DNA of 64,000 bases from Agaricus subrufescens (Eukaryota; Basidiomycota; Agaricomycetes; Agaricales; Agaricaceae): contig CM057057.1 in NCBI GenBank assembly GCA_029945375.1, positions 4,402,001 through 4,466,000 on the forward strand, read 5' to 3'. The notes under the pieces were generated by a model. The model was not told where the DNA came from and did not search any database. It worked only from the letters and a program-made list of their open reading frames with translations. Every line of letters begins with the position of its first letter. The first letter of the stretch is position 1. Of this stretch, positions 1 through 11,323 are shown in pieces. The translations under genes and the position numbers were made by a program.

Positions 1-628
1 CAACCCATCCAAACTCCCGATGGCCGCATTGTCCGCGGCCGTGTTTACCCTTGGGGTGTGGTCGAGGTTGATAACGAGGAACACTGTGACTTTGTCAAGC
101 TCCGTCAAATGCTCGTTAGAACCTACATGGAGGAATTGCGCGAATACACCAATGATGTTCTCTACGAAAACTGGAGGACAGAGAAGCTCCTCAGCATGGG
201 AGTTCTCCAAGACTCCTCTGTGTTCAAGGAGATCAAGTACGTATAACTTAATGTGTGGCCCGAAATGGCTCTGATACTGTGATTTTTTTTTTAGCCCAGC
301 TGCTAGGCTACAGGAGGAGCGTGTAATGCATGAAGCCAAGCTTGCTAAGATGGAGGCTGAAATGAAGATGGTCTTCTCGCAGAAGGTCCAGGAGAAGGAG
401 TCCAAGCTCAAACAGTCGGAGGAAGAGCTCTATGCTCGTCACAAAGATATGAGGGACACTTTGGAGAAGCAGCGCAATGAACTCGAGGACAAGAAGCGAA
501 GACTCGAAAGCGGTCGGCCACTGACGCCCGAAAAGGGATCTGTGAGTTTGTTTGGAGAAGCTTTTCATGGCTCTGGCTCACCCATTGCCCAACAGACCCA
601 AAGGAAGAAGGGCTTCCTTCGCACGTAA
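1..628 (+). CDS. septin, C-terminal part (5' end outside window)
   Basis: This is the 3' portion of a septin gene, a GTP-binding filament protein that forms rings and collars at septa and hyphal tips. Exons are 1-236, 295-541 and 596-628; the reading frame is open at base 1, so the gene starts upstream. Visible are the end of the septin-unique element ([18 protein letters not shown]) and a charged C-terminal coiled coil rich in K/E/Q (from about 295 onward), ending KKGFLRT. The G-domain motifs lie outside the window. The intron at 237-294 restores the family sequence [14 protein letters not shown]. The last intron (542-595, 54 nt) is in frame, so an unspliced form 18 residues longer is possible. 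I cannot tell which septin paralogue (Cdc3, Cdc11 or Cdc12 class) it is. Confidence 0.93.
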
Positions 629-981
629 AAAGATTGGTGCCGAGAAATACTACCTTTTGTTCTGTTCTTTGCCTTGGACCTCTAATGTCGACATCAGGTG
701 TGCACAGGTTTCGCGGGGCCATTTTGTCTTCATTGTATATCATTGGCTACATTATCTTTTGACCCGTTTATCTTGATTCCTCGCGAACATTCAACACGCT
801 CTTTTTACTATGGATATCCCGCGCTTTAGTACCCTTATTCGAGATATTTTCTTTTTTGTTACTGGAGTTGTCTAGTTGGTTGTCCTAGTGATGACAATAT
901 ACCATGGTTTGTACCGCAGTGGAGCCCCAACAGACGTACACAAACCGATTATCTCAGCTGTCTTCCTCCTCCATCGCTCCT
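629..981. other. intergenic, septin 3' side / MTR10 promoter
   Basis: Spacer of about 350 bases between two tandem + strand genes. It holds the septin 3' UTR and the MTR10 promoter. An in-frame ATG at 904 could extend MTR10 by 26 residues (Gln/Ser-rich, not family-like). I see no other gene or repeat. Confidence 0.5.
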
Positions 982-3900
982 ATGGCTGATGTCCAGCCTC
1001 TGCTGTCTGCTCTCCAAGTCTTCAACGGCGCACCCGACAAGGCCTCCCTAGAAGGAGCAAACAACTGGCTCCAGGACTTTCAGCATTCTGTAAATCATCT
1101 CTCGCCTTGGACAAAACCCGACCAATCCCTGACCCAGTCCCAACGCGCTCTCTCTGTCCTAGCCTGAGGCATGGGCGACCTGCAATGTCCTCCTCCTCTC
1201 ACCTGATGCTCCGGCCCCAGCAAAGCTTTTTGCCGCCCAGACTTTTCGAACAAAGGTGGGTTTCTTATCGTTTTTTGCGTTCTCTGTGCTCACCGCTGAT
1301 GATGATCGCTTGATCTTCATTCAAACAAAATGAATAGGTTACATATGATCTCCATCAAGTCGGCTCTGAAAATCAGCTCGCTTTGAGAGATACACTGTTC
1401 ACGGCCCTGCAATCATATCATGCTGGCCCGCGCACCATCATTGTGCAGTTGTGTTTAGCTGTGGCGGGCCTAGCGCTCCAGCTTCCTGCATGGGAGAATC
1501 CGGTGCAATCGATGATACAGGCGTTTGGGAGTAATCCTGCGACTGTGCCTGTTCTGCTGCAGTTTTTGACGGTCTTGCCTGAGGAAGTGAATACGAATAC
1601 GAGGATCCCTGTGACCGTGAGTATTGGAGCGAGTTCGGGCTGCAATCGATCAGGCGCCTATCTAATGCTCATAAACTAGGACGAGGAATTCAATGAAAGA
1701 GTCCCAAGGCTGTTGACGCAAAATGCGCACAAGGTGCTCGAAACATTATCGATGTATATCAAAGCTACTGGTACGTTTTTTGAGTCCGATCACCTAAAGA
1801 GTCGTTTCATTGCTCAAATTGGTTGATTTCCAGGAGTTACGCCTGTCATCCAAAGAGAGGTTTTTACTTGTTTACGGAATTGGTTGATTGCGGGAGAAAT
1901 ACCTCCAGCGGATTTACTCAATACTCCTCTCTTCCCATTTGCCTTTGAGGCGCTGGGCAGTGATGAGTTGTTTGACTCGGCCATCGACGTTCTGTGTGAA
2001 CTGATTCACGAGACCCAAGAGATTGAAGACAATATCTATGTCATTCGCGTCCTTCTACCTCGAGTCATTGATCTCCATTCAAGATTAGAAACGGATAAGG
2101 ATGACGCAGATAAGATTCGAGGGTTTACTCGCCTGTTCTCGGAGGCGGGAGAGACGTATAGGATGTTACTTGTCGATGATCCGGATAGTTGGTATCCACT
2201 GGTCGACGCCATAGGAAAATGCTCCGCGTACCCTGATCTCGACATTGTTCCCATCACATTCCCCTTCTGGATGCGTTTGGCTCAGATTCTTGGAAAGAGG
2301 GCGACTATACCGCCTTACCTTATCCGTGGATATGAGACGTTGATGGCTGTCATCATCAAACATCTGCACTTTCCGGTGGATACATCAACGCTTACAAGTC
2401 AAGAAGTGGAAACTTTCCGATCATTCCGCCATGTTATGGGCGATACTCTGAAGGATTGTTGTCTGGTTCTTCGGACGGAACAGTGTTTACTTGCGGCATA
2501 TCAGCTCATCAGTGCTGCTCTTTTGAAAGGACCTAACGGTGTCACCTGGCAGGAGATCGAGGCTCCTCTATTTTCGATGCGCTCGATGGGTGCTGAAATC
2601 AAACCAGATGATCAAGTTGCTGTGCCGAAGATCTTGGACCTTATACCTCAACTGCCCAGTCATCCTCGTGTTCGATATGCGGCGTTGTTGATCATTGCGC
2701 GTTACACGGAGTGGATCAATTTCCATCCAAATTACATTCAACCACAGTTGCAGTATATCTCGGCTGGGTTTAATGATAGTGATGCGGAAGTTAATGCCGC
2801 TGCCGGTCAGGCTTTGAAGTTTTTATGCCAAGATTGCAAGGCAGTGAGTTATAATAGTGTTGCGCTCTGACACGGTTTTTTGACGAAATGTTATAGCACC
2901 TTGCAGATTTCCTGCCGACTCTCCATACTTTCCTCAAATCTACTGGGCCGAAATTAATACAGGATGACCGACGCCAGGTCTATGAGGCTATTGGTCATGT
3001 TATCTCAGCTATGCCAATTGAATCAGCAACTCAGTCTTTGCGAACATTTTCACTGGATTTGTTGTCTTCGATTCATGATACTACGAACAAGGCGAACCCG
3101 ACAAAAGAGGAAATTGATCAAGCGAGCAGTAGGTCTTTTGTTTCGTTAGGAATAGAATGGCGAGGCTTATGAATGTCCAGACGCACTCGAAAACTTGGAG
3201 GTTATGCTCTATATCATCCGGAGCTTCGGCGATGATTTGCCCGAAGCCTGTCAGGCTAGCTGCCTTGAAGCTTGGACTGTGTTTGAAAACTTCCTTTTGA
3301 AGTTCGGGTCGGATTATGAACTTGCGGAACGAGTAACACGGGTGCTCAGACATGGAATCGTACTGTACGGGAGAGCGGGTCTCCCTGTCGCTCCTTCCGT
3401 CATCGAGAGAATGTCACAAGGCTACAGTGCGACTGGAATATCCTGTTACATCTGGATCGGTGGGAAAATCACTTCAAGGTATGGAGACGAGAAGCAGAAC
3501 GTGGGGCTGCGAACAGCAATACGCGGAATGTATGAAGCTGCAGCGAATAAAACTGTCACGCTCCTGTCGCTTCGACAACCAAAAGAGATGCCTGATGGTT
3601 AGTACCGTCGATTTATTTGATCGTGAGGTATGATACTGATTGTGTGCAGTTGTTCAAGACTTTGTGCAGTTACTTTTACAATTGGTGGAACTCACTCCTG
3701 AAATTTTTTTCGACCAAAACATTTTCCCATCTGTCTTCGGCGCATCTCTAGCTGGGTTGACAGTTATTCATGATGATACTGTTTTTGCCACGCTAGACCT
3801 TTTCCGTATCATTGTCACACACGATTGTTTGAGGGATGAGGTTGCACAGCCGGAATATACCAAGTGGGCAACCTTGATCCGTGGAGTGGTGTGCAATCAG

Positions 3901-4259
3901 GGGTATCAGCTAACGGGGTATCTGCTGAGTGGGATGATTGGAGATTTCCCGGAGGATGCCATTCAGAACGTGGTGTCTATCTTCCGAGTGATAACTACGC
4001 TGTTTCCAGAGGAAATGCTTCAATGGCTGTCGGGGGTTTTAGGGGAGCTGCCGGCGACGTCTGCACCCAACCAGGCGAAGAGCCAGTTTTTAATGGATCT
4101 TACGGAGTATGTGATTTTATCCCTGACCACTTTCAGTTGAGTTGATCAAACTTTTTTAGTGCTGTTAACTCCAGAAATTATGACAAGGTCAAGTACTCCA
4201 TCCTGACCTTCAATAGGGTGACGAGGAAAGTTCGCGATAGAAGACGCTTAGCGGTGTAG
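982..4259 (+). CDS. MTR10: importin-beta family nuclear import receptor (Mtr10 / transportin-3)
   Basis: Karyopherin that carries SR-type and mRNA-binding proteins into the nucleus in a RanGTP-dependent way. Nine exons: 982-1089, 1163-1255, 1338-1616, 1680-1770, 1834-2843, 2897-3128, 3181-3597, 3650-4106, 4160-4259, giving about 928 residues, the usual length for this family. The N-terminus (LLSALQVFNGAPDKASLEGA, then NNWLQDFQHSPEAW) is the typical first HEAT helix pair, and AKLFAAQTFRTKVTYDLHQV is the importin-beta N-terminal signature. The remainder is a helical HEAT solenoid, and the end (NSRNYDKVKYSILTFNR then an Arg-rich tail) matches the Mtr10/TNPO3 C-terminus. Each splice joins in frame. 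The start at 982 (MADVQPLL) is preferred over the upstream in-frame ATG at 904. LSC1 follows 383 bp downstream on the same strand. Confidence 0.93.
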
Positions 4260-4642
4260 ATTTTCGGAATATGGGGGTTTTGGCACAGTACATCTATTAA
4301 TGAGCAAGGTAATTTTTTGTTTTTCTGTTTCGTGAAGGAAGATCGAGCTGCTGTCTATGTTGTCGGGTGTTGTGTCGGATTATAGGGGTGAAGACAGTTT
4401 TATGTAGGGTAGTTAGTTATATCCAGCCGCTTGGCGTGTAAGTTGGTAGGTCCGTCAATGAGAAACTGTTTCCGTTATGAAATGGTGTGAGATGGATGCA
4501 AGATTGGGACTGCGGAGCTGGGAGCATTGCGGGATTTGCGGGACTTTTCCTCGGTAGGCTTAATGCGAAAACGCGACAAACATCGTTAAACATCCTTCCA
4601 TCTCTACCCTTTCTCTCTCCAATTCCGACTGTCTTTTCGACA
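4260..4642. other. intergenic, MTR10 3' side / LSC1 promoter
   Basis: Spacer between MTR10 and LSC1 on the + strand. It contains T-rich stretches just after the MTR10 stop and a pyrimidine-rich tract (about 4597-4635) immediately before the LSC1 ATG, as is common near fungal transcription starts. No coding potential was seen. Confidence 0.4.
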
Positions 4643-6175
4643 ATGATGTTGAGTCATGCTAGTCGGTCTTTGCTAACTACTGGTGCGCCTTTTCAAGTCC
4701 AGCCTGTTCCCAAAAGTTTTGATGATTTGTTATATGTCTGTACCCTGAATAGGGCGCCGAGCCTTTACTCAGTCGGCCGCGAGAAGAAGCTATGAAGATA
4801 CCATTAGTAATTTGCTAATACACAAGAATACCAGAGTTCTTTGCCAGGGGTTGACTGGGAAAACTGTGAGCTCCAAACACGCGTTTGTTGAAAGACCCGT
4901 CCACTTACGGAGCGTTCCGGTCTGCTCTTATGGTGAAATGTAGGGAACTTTCCATGCCAAAGAAGCTTTAGAATACGGAACCAATATGGTTGGAGGTGTC
5001 TCACCGAAGAAGGCTGGTCAGACGCACCTTGGACTACCGATTTTCGGGTCCGTTCGTGAAGTACGTTCCGACGGTTCGGGTATTTTTGTGTGGCTGGGAT
5101 ACTCATGACTATTGGTTTGGTTTTATGGTTTTGACAGGCTGTGCAACAAGTTAAACCTGATGCTTCTATCCTTTATGTTCCACCTCCGACTGCTGGTGAC
5201 GCGATTATTGAAGCTATTGAAAATGAAATTGGGTTGATTGTGTGTATTACGGAGGGTATTCCTCAAGCCGATGAGATCCGAGTGCGTCATTTTAGGAGTT
5301 GTGTTTTTCTTTTGATTTTGGGAGAGGGCTGAGTTTTTTGGGGTTTTTGTTAGGTTATGAATGCACTCAAAAGCCAGTCAAAGTCGAGGTTGGTTGGTCC
5401 AAATTGTCCCGGAGGTTCGTTGTGAACGTTGTATACACTATCGGGTGCTATTACTGAAAACTGCGTATCTGTTTTCGATAGTGATCAACCCTCTTGGATG
5501 CAAAATGGGTATTCAACCTGGACACGTCCACAGACCTGGAAAGATTGGTGATTACAGTTCTTTGATACAATTTTGAGTCTGAACGTTACTCAATATGCTT
5601 GTCACTCATAGGAATTGTATCCCGCTCTGGTACCTTGACATATGAGGCTGTGGCTCAAACGACTGATGTCGGCCTTGGTCAATCTTTGTGCATCGGTATT
5701 GGTGGTGACCCCTTCCCTGGTACCCAGCATATAGATGTCGTGAAAGTGTTCCTCGAAGACCCTAACACAGAAGGTACCTACTCGAATACCACGTTTTAAA
5801 CGTGTGCTAAACTGATGACCGCCTATAGGTATCGTGCTCATTGGTGAAATCGGCGGTTCCATGGAGGAAGAAGCTGCTGAGTACATTGAACAATTCAATA
5901 AGAAGTTGGCGAAACCGAAACCCATTGTTGGCTTCATTGCTGGTCGTACTGCACCCCCTGGACGCCGTATGGGACATGCAGGTGCTATCATTGCTGGTGG
6001 AAAGGGTGGTGCATCGGACAAAGTCAAGGCACTCGAACGGGCTGGTGTGATAGTCACCGACAGTCCTGCTAAAATTGGACAGGAAATGTTGAAGGTGAGC
6101 GATCAAATCGTCAGATAACAAGAATGACTGTTGACTTTCTGTGAATAGGCTATGAAAGCTGCAGGATTAGCCTAG
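4643..6175 (+). CDS. LSC1: succinyl-CoA ligase (ADP/GDP-forming) alpha subunit, mitochondrial
   Basis: TCA-cycle enzyme subunit in the mitochondrial matrix; with the beta subunit it converts succinyl-CoA to succinate with substrate-level phosphorylation. Nine exons: 4643-4682, 4753-4865, 4944-5060, 5138-5281, 5354-5414, 5482-5547, 5612-5773, 5829-6094, 6149-6175, giving 331 residues. The first 30 or so residues ([11 protein letters not shown], then [15 protein letters not shown]) form an Arg/Ser-rich mitochondrial targeting peptide. The CoA-binding Rossmann region ([31 protein letters not shown]), the GPNCPGVINP motif and the phosphohistidine loop ([16 protein letters not shown]) are all present. 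The first intron acceptor at 4752 was chosen because it alone keeps the frame and gives a sensible presequence. No defect was seen. Confidence 0.96.
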
Positions 6176-6297
6176 GAAATTCTTCTTAATTGTTAGATAC
6201 TAGACCACCTTGTTTGGTGCCCACTGCCATGCGAGTCCTCCAAGTGTGGCTGGGTATTACATAATAGCCAGTCTTATCTTCTCCCTTTTGGATTCGG

Positions 6298-7236
6298 ATG
6301 TCTTCCCCAAACTTCAATGCGGCTGCTGCGTATCTGTCGACGGCTTCGTCCCTCACCAAAGTCTCCAACACTGTTAAGCTTGAGGTTGCTAGCCGCTCGT
6401 CCCAATTGATATCATTGGACCTGACTAGACGTTTTGTTTCAACACGCTTGGATTTGAAAAACGCATAGCTTTATGGATTGTTTAAATATGTCACAACGGG
6501 ACCGAAACCTACGGCATCTCGACCGTCCATTTTTGACATGACAGGACGCGCGAAATGGGATGCTTGGAATACGGCTGGACTGAAGTATATTGACGCTCAG
6601 GAAGCAGAAACGCGTTATCTCCAACTGGCCAAGGAGCTTGGTTGGGACGAAACGAAGACTGACTCATCTGTAAATGATGTTTCAGAGAATTTGAGGAAGG
6701 ACAAGGGGAAGACGAGGGAAGGTGGCGAGGGCGATGACGATATTTGGGACTCAGAGGACTCGGACGAGGATTCGGTGACGAATAGTAAGAATAGAAGGGA
6801 AGGACTTGGGTTGACGGTGAGCACTATGGCTGGTGCTAAAGAAGCTAGCGAGAAGACATTGCATGGTTTTGCAGTCGACAATGATGTGAGAGGATTAGAG
6901 GAATTATTGACTATCGTGCCAGTTTCGAATTTGAATGAAATGGACGAGTATGTGAGTGTAAAATTACGGCGGTTATACGTTGGTCGAATCGTTGAGATTG
7001 TTTCACAAAAGGGATATACTCCGTTGCATCTGGCAGCAGATAGAGGTCATATAGACGTAGTGAAGTTGCTTCTAAGCAAAGGAGTCGACAAATCGATCAA
7101 GGCAAGTAGTGTCTTTAGCCTCAATGCAGACTTCAGCAATGACATTGTTTTTACACAGGATCCAGACGATATGACTGCACTAGAACTGGCGCGTGTAGTA
7201 GGGAACGAGGATATAATCTCAGCTCTTTCCGAATAG
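6298..7236 (+). CDS. acyl-CoA-binding protein with ankyrin repeats (ACBD6-like)
   Basis: Binds long-chain acyl-CoA through an N-terminal ACB domain; the ankyrin part probably mediates protein contacts. Exons 6298-6384, 6469-6951, 7012-7101, 7159-7236 give 245 residues. The ACB domain (about residues 4-90) shows FNAAAAYLSTASSLTKVSN, LYGLFKYVTTGPKP and GRAKWDAWNTAGL, including the conserved Tyr, Lys and Trp positions that contact acyl-CoA. An acidic linker (DDDIWDSEDSDED) follows, then two ankyrin repeats (GYTPLHLAADRGHIDVVKLL and DMTALELARVVGNEDIISAL). The last intron (7102-7158) starts with GCAAGT, so it is a GC-AG intron; leaving it unspliced keeps the frame but breaks the ankyrin repeat. 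The gene lies 122 bp after LSC1 and converges on the bS16m gene. Confidence 0.9.
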
Positions 7237-7434
7237 TTTAATTAAAATATGCATGAACATAATAATGTAACATTACAATTGAGTTGCTTGAGCTGATCTG
7301 CGCGTTACCCTCCTTTACCATATCCTTCGTCTGCCCGGCTCTAAGTCCCATCTGAATATGAGAATCAAGCAAAAGTATAGTGGGAGGGTAAGCAAGCTAA
7401 TTTGCCTTCTAGTCATTTGGCGGTGGTCGGTCTA

Positions 7435-7863
7435 TTATGACTGAGTAGTTGAAGTGGATTGAGTGTTCGTAGTGGGTTTACTCGACTTCATGGGTGGCTT
7501 TTTCGCAGGTATCGCGTTTTGCGTAGTAGCGGGATGATGAGGTGACCCAGGCTTCAGAATACCACCCTAAACAGACCAGTAAGAAAACGATATTCACTGC
7601 TAATAGAATAAAATATAACAAACCATTTCAAGTAGCCGTACCACCGACGGCGAAGGCACAGCACCAACACCCAACCAATATCTTATCCTATCTACACTCC
7701 ATTCCAAAGATTTTTTCGCTCCAGGCCCTTCGACACGATGTTTGTAGACACCGAGAAGTTCGGCAGGTTTTGCATTACGAGCTTTACGATGGTCGATGGC
7801 GACGAGATGGAGAACGCGGTTGTTGCGGAAGCCATGCATGGCAAACCGGAGTCGGATAGCCAT
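7435..7863 (-). CDS. MRPS16: mitochondrial small-subunit ribosomal protein bS16m
   Basis: Component of the mitochondrial 37S/28S ribosomal small subunit, homologous to bacterial S16. Exon 1 is 7863-7624 and exon 2 is 7566-7435, giving 123 residues. The N-terminus MAIRLRFAMHGFRNNRVLHL and the core LLGVYKHRV, DRIRYWLGVGAVPS and SVVRLLEMGGIL match the S16 fold (beta strand, then the RxxYWLxxGAxPS signature). The tail (about 40 residues, Thr/Ser/Pro/Lys-rich) is a low-complexity fungal extension. The splice joins LLEM to GGIL, as expected for S16. The short N-terminus has no separate presequence; bS16 proteins often start directly at M-(V/A)-IR. Confidence 0.93.
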
Positions 7864-8129
7864 GTTGTGCAGGGGTTGTACAGCTCAAAAGTCGGGACGC
7901 GCGAAACGAAATTGAATTTCACGGAATTCGTGTGCACGTGACAACGCATCCCTGTAACAGTTCTTCATTTCGAACTCGACTCTTTATCGACATGGAGTAG
8001 TGTTCTATACATGTGTTGTACAGTATAATACCTTCCAACAGGCCATCTTGCCCCTGCGAAAGAGAAAGAAGAAGAAAGATTGTCGCAGTTGCAAGTTTTA
8101 TTTTATTTTTTGGATGAGGATCGAATGAA

Positions 8130-8721
8130 CTACGACTCGTCAGGACCTGAACTTCCGGGAATCAACTGCAGAATCGTCGAGAAAAAAAAGGTCCAAGGAG
8201 AGAGGAATAAACAAACGATGGAACTACGCGTCAGCAGACCGAATACAGTTGTAGATCAAGAACATAGACGCACCATACAGATGTTATTCCCGTTGAGTAG
8301 CGTTTGCGCCAGCTTCGTCTCTTTTTTTCCCTCAGGCGTTATCTCACTAATTGGTACAAGTCGCATTGATCAAGTAGAAGAGACAGCAGGTCAGAATGTT
8401 AAAAGAAAATGCGGGAGTGCGACGCCACTATCAACTGGTAGAACGATGACTTACTACTCAATGACATCCTCTAATACCATATCTGTAAAAAGAGATAGAC
8501 ATCAGACATCCACCGGGATCTATATTATTGTTTTCTGGGTTTGCTCACTAACGAAATCATCAAAGCCAAGCAACGTCCCAGAAAACTCGCGATCATTCTT
8601 CATAATGACCCAAATCTTTGAACCAATACATCTGTCAATTAATTCTGAGATCCGTTTAGTTTCAAGTCCTTCGTTACAATCAAGCGAGGCACGAACCAAG
8701 TGGTAGAATTTGCGAGGCCAT
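8130..8721 (-). CDS. LSM5: U6 snRNA-associated Sm-like protein LSm5
   Basis: Subunit of the heptameric LSm2-8 ring on U6 snRNA (nuclear splicing) and the LSm1-7 ring (cytoplasmic mRNA decay). Five small exons on the minus strand: 8721-8697, 8644-8549, 8482-8455, 8346-8274, 8165-8130, giving 85 residues. The Sm1 motif is visible ([20 protein letters not shown] then [19 protein letters not shown]), followed by [12 protein letters not shown] and the Sm2 motif ([13 protein letters not shown]). The protein ends GPDES. Introns make up more than half of the gene, which is why no single open frame reveals it. A 208-codon open frame on the opposite strand is antisense to it and is not a gene. Confidence 0.95.
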
Positions 8722-9149
8722 TAGAAATGGTGATTGTAGCAATAAGCATGCAGCGCTCAGTCAAGTTGTATTGTTATGTAAACAGATCTGATGTACATGT
8801 TTTGGGATCAACAATGTGGGAGTTAAAAATTATGCAGTCCTATCTGTAGCACATCAAACCCATGAACCTTCCGACACAAATGGAACAAAAAAGGGGGGAA
8901 CTGGCAAGGAGAGTAAAATAACAAAAGGAACGGCTGGTAACAAGGGGTGGCTTAAACGCTTGTAAAAAAAATTGAAGGCGTTCATTGAGAGATGAAAAAG
9001 AATAACACACAAACTAATCACCATAGACCATGAAGTATGAAACGGTAAGGCGTAGACAAGGTAGGGATAACATCATGAAACATGGATCATAGGCGATAGC
9101 ATAGCAAGCAATATTATCACACGGCCTAGCGCCGGAAGGAATGGCCCGT
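8722..9149. other. intergenic, LSM5 promoter / SRP1 3' side
   Basis: Spacer of about 430 bases between two minus-strand genes: SRP1 3' UTR on the right, LSM5 promoter on the left. It is A-rich with several AATAA-like runs (for example near 8885-8935 and 8965-9003). No open frame or repeat of note. Confidence 0.4.
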
Positions 9150-11032
9150 CTACTGGCCGAAACTGAATCCACCTTGAGGAGCACTCACATCCGAGTGGAA
9201 CTATTGAAGAGACCATCAGATCTCTTGCGACAACACAATGCAGACAAAGAATGACTTACAGCAAAAGCACCACTAGCATCGACAGTAGGGGCGCTGATGT
9301 TAGTATCAACCTCTTCCTCATCAGGGAAGTATTTGTCCATGATATTGAACGCCTTTTTATAGATTTCCAAATTATCATGCTGTTGAAGGTTGTGAATGGT
9401 CACCATTCCACCGGCCTCTTCGACGAATAGGGCATATTGGTTGACAGCGCCAGGGCCAGCAGCCAACTTGTCCATTTCGCCAACCTTTAAGATGTTGTCC
9501 AAACCATCAAGAGCAACCTGGATGATCTTGTTATCCATCATCGTCAACAAGTCGCAAAGAGGTTTGATGCATCCTTGCGAGACAAGATAACGAATTTGAG
9601 AGGGTTCCTGCAAACCTCCAGACGTTGCGTTAGAGATGGCCCAGCATGCCTCTTTTCTAGTCTTGAAGTCGGCATTCGAGAGTATATTGATAAGCGGAGG
9701 AATGATATTTGCGTCAATAACGGACTGGATTTGAGGGGGAGATCCGGCCGTAACGTTAGAGATAGTCCAACACGCCTCTTTTCTGATACCATCCTTGGGC
9801 GACGAAAGGAGTGAGAGAAGGGCGGGAAGAGCACCGGAGGCGATGACGACTTGTGTCTGGAGATCGTCGCCGGTGACAATGTTGCCAACAGAACGGAGTG
9901 CGGGGGTCTGAACAGCGGTAGACTGATGCATCAGGAGGTCAACAAGACGCCTGCAAACACCTGATTCAATAACAGCTTGGATCTTGTCATTCGATCCATC
10001 TGAGAGGTAGGAGATAGCCCAGCAAGCATCGATAAGAATTTCATCGTCAAGAGAGTAGATAAGCTTCGTCAAAACTGTAAGAGCGGGAGAGATCTAAGAA
10101 AGTTAATGTTAGAAATATAGTTGAGCTAATAACTGCGAAGGGCTTACTAGCTCCCAATCAGGCTGAGGAGACTTTCCACGACAGAAGTTGCTTAAAGTCC
10201 AGGTAGCATTCCTCAACATGCTGAGTTTGTGTTGTTCGCTCAGTAAAGCCAAGAGTGGCCTCAGAGCGCCAGTCTGAAGAACATAATCTCGGCAATGAGG
10301 GCTATCACCCGCAATGTTACCCAATGCCCACACAGCTTGTTCACGGACATCGAGGACAGGTGAAGACAGGAGATTGATAAATTCGGGAACCGCCCCTGCA
10401 TTGATAACAACCTGGGTATGCTCGGCAGTTCCAGATGCAATGTTGGTCAAAGCCCACGCTGATTCGAACTGAGCAGGTTGAGAACCAGGAGACAACTTGC
10501 ACGTATAGTCAGCGGCATACCTGTAACATAGAGTGTCCAGTCCTCAAAAATTCCACGAAACGTGGGACGACACCACATTCAATGACGCGCTCAATCGGAG
10601 GATTTTTCTCTTTCGAAAGTAACTTGCGAAACTTGGTGGTCGCGTCGAGTTGACGCTCAGGATCATCGGAGAAGACACCAGCGATCATCTCCTCTGCAAG
10701 CTAGAAGGCATACCTAAGTCAAGTCCAATCACAAAAAAGAAAAAAAGGACAAGTACAGGAGGATCCCAGACACCACCACTAATTTCGTCGTCCGAGTCGC
10801 CGCCTGTAGCAGGAAGAAAATTACGCCTTTTGGAGATGTTCTCTTCACGCTTCTGACGTCTAATCTCAACCTGCTGCTCCTCTCGGCGACGCCTGAGCTC
10901 ATCCGTCTTGAGGCCTGATTTTCCCTTGTAGGCTGTTCGAGCGCGCGTATGAGCATTAATCTTGATTAGCGTGAACCGCGACAAACCTTCTCTCCTAGCC
11001 TTCATCGTGCGTGACTCTGAAGCAGGATCCAT
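9150..11032 (-). CDS. SRP1: importin subunit alpha (karyopherin alpha)
   Basis: Adaptor that binds classical nuclear localisation signals in the cytoplasm and links cargo to importin beta. Six exons: 11032-10987, 10932-10757, 10700-10521, 10468-10148, 10093-9260, 9200-9150, giving 535 residues, the usual length. The N-terminal IBB domain is seen ([20 protein letters not shown] then [17 protein letters not shown], residues about 16-52). About ten armadillo repeats follow, with the NLS-groove Trp/Asn ladder: [46 protein letters not shown]. The protein ends GGFSFGQ. Splicing out 10986-10933 brings the IBB into the family consensus. RPN2 lies 291 bp away on the same strand. Confidence 0.96.
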
Positions 11033-11323
11033 TGGTAATAGAGACTGTATCGCAAAAAATGTGGGACGAAGAAGTTGGGGTGGACGTCAAAAAGAAAGAG
11101 AAGGAAGCAGTTTTGCGTTACTAGACCTCCCCAGCATCTACGTGACACAAAAGGCGTGACTCATATCACTTGTCACGCGATAAGTTGATTAGGCTTATGT
11201 AAGCGGCTTGCAATTACTTGCACCAGACGATCAGGAATGGGTAAAGTGGATTGAAATTATAGTGATGATGCATCTACTCTACAGAACTGTTTGATTGGAA
11301 AAAATAGACGGGACAACATCGCC

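Noticed and set aside
5602..6057. 151-codon minus-strand frame
   Set aside because: Antisense to conserved LSC1 exons 7-8.
6186..6371. Minus-strand 61-codon frame with protein-like sequence (AAALKFGEDIRIQKGEDKTG)
   Set aside because: It overlaps antisense the first exon of the ACBP gene on the + strand, which joins in frame to a complete ACB domain.
8080..8706. 208-codon plus-strand open frame
   Set aside because: It starts at TTG, is antisense to LSM5 exons, and has no family resemblance. The minus-strand five-exon LSM5 explains the region fully.
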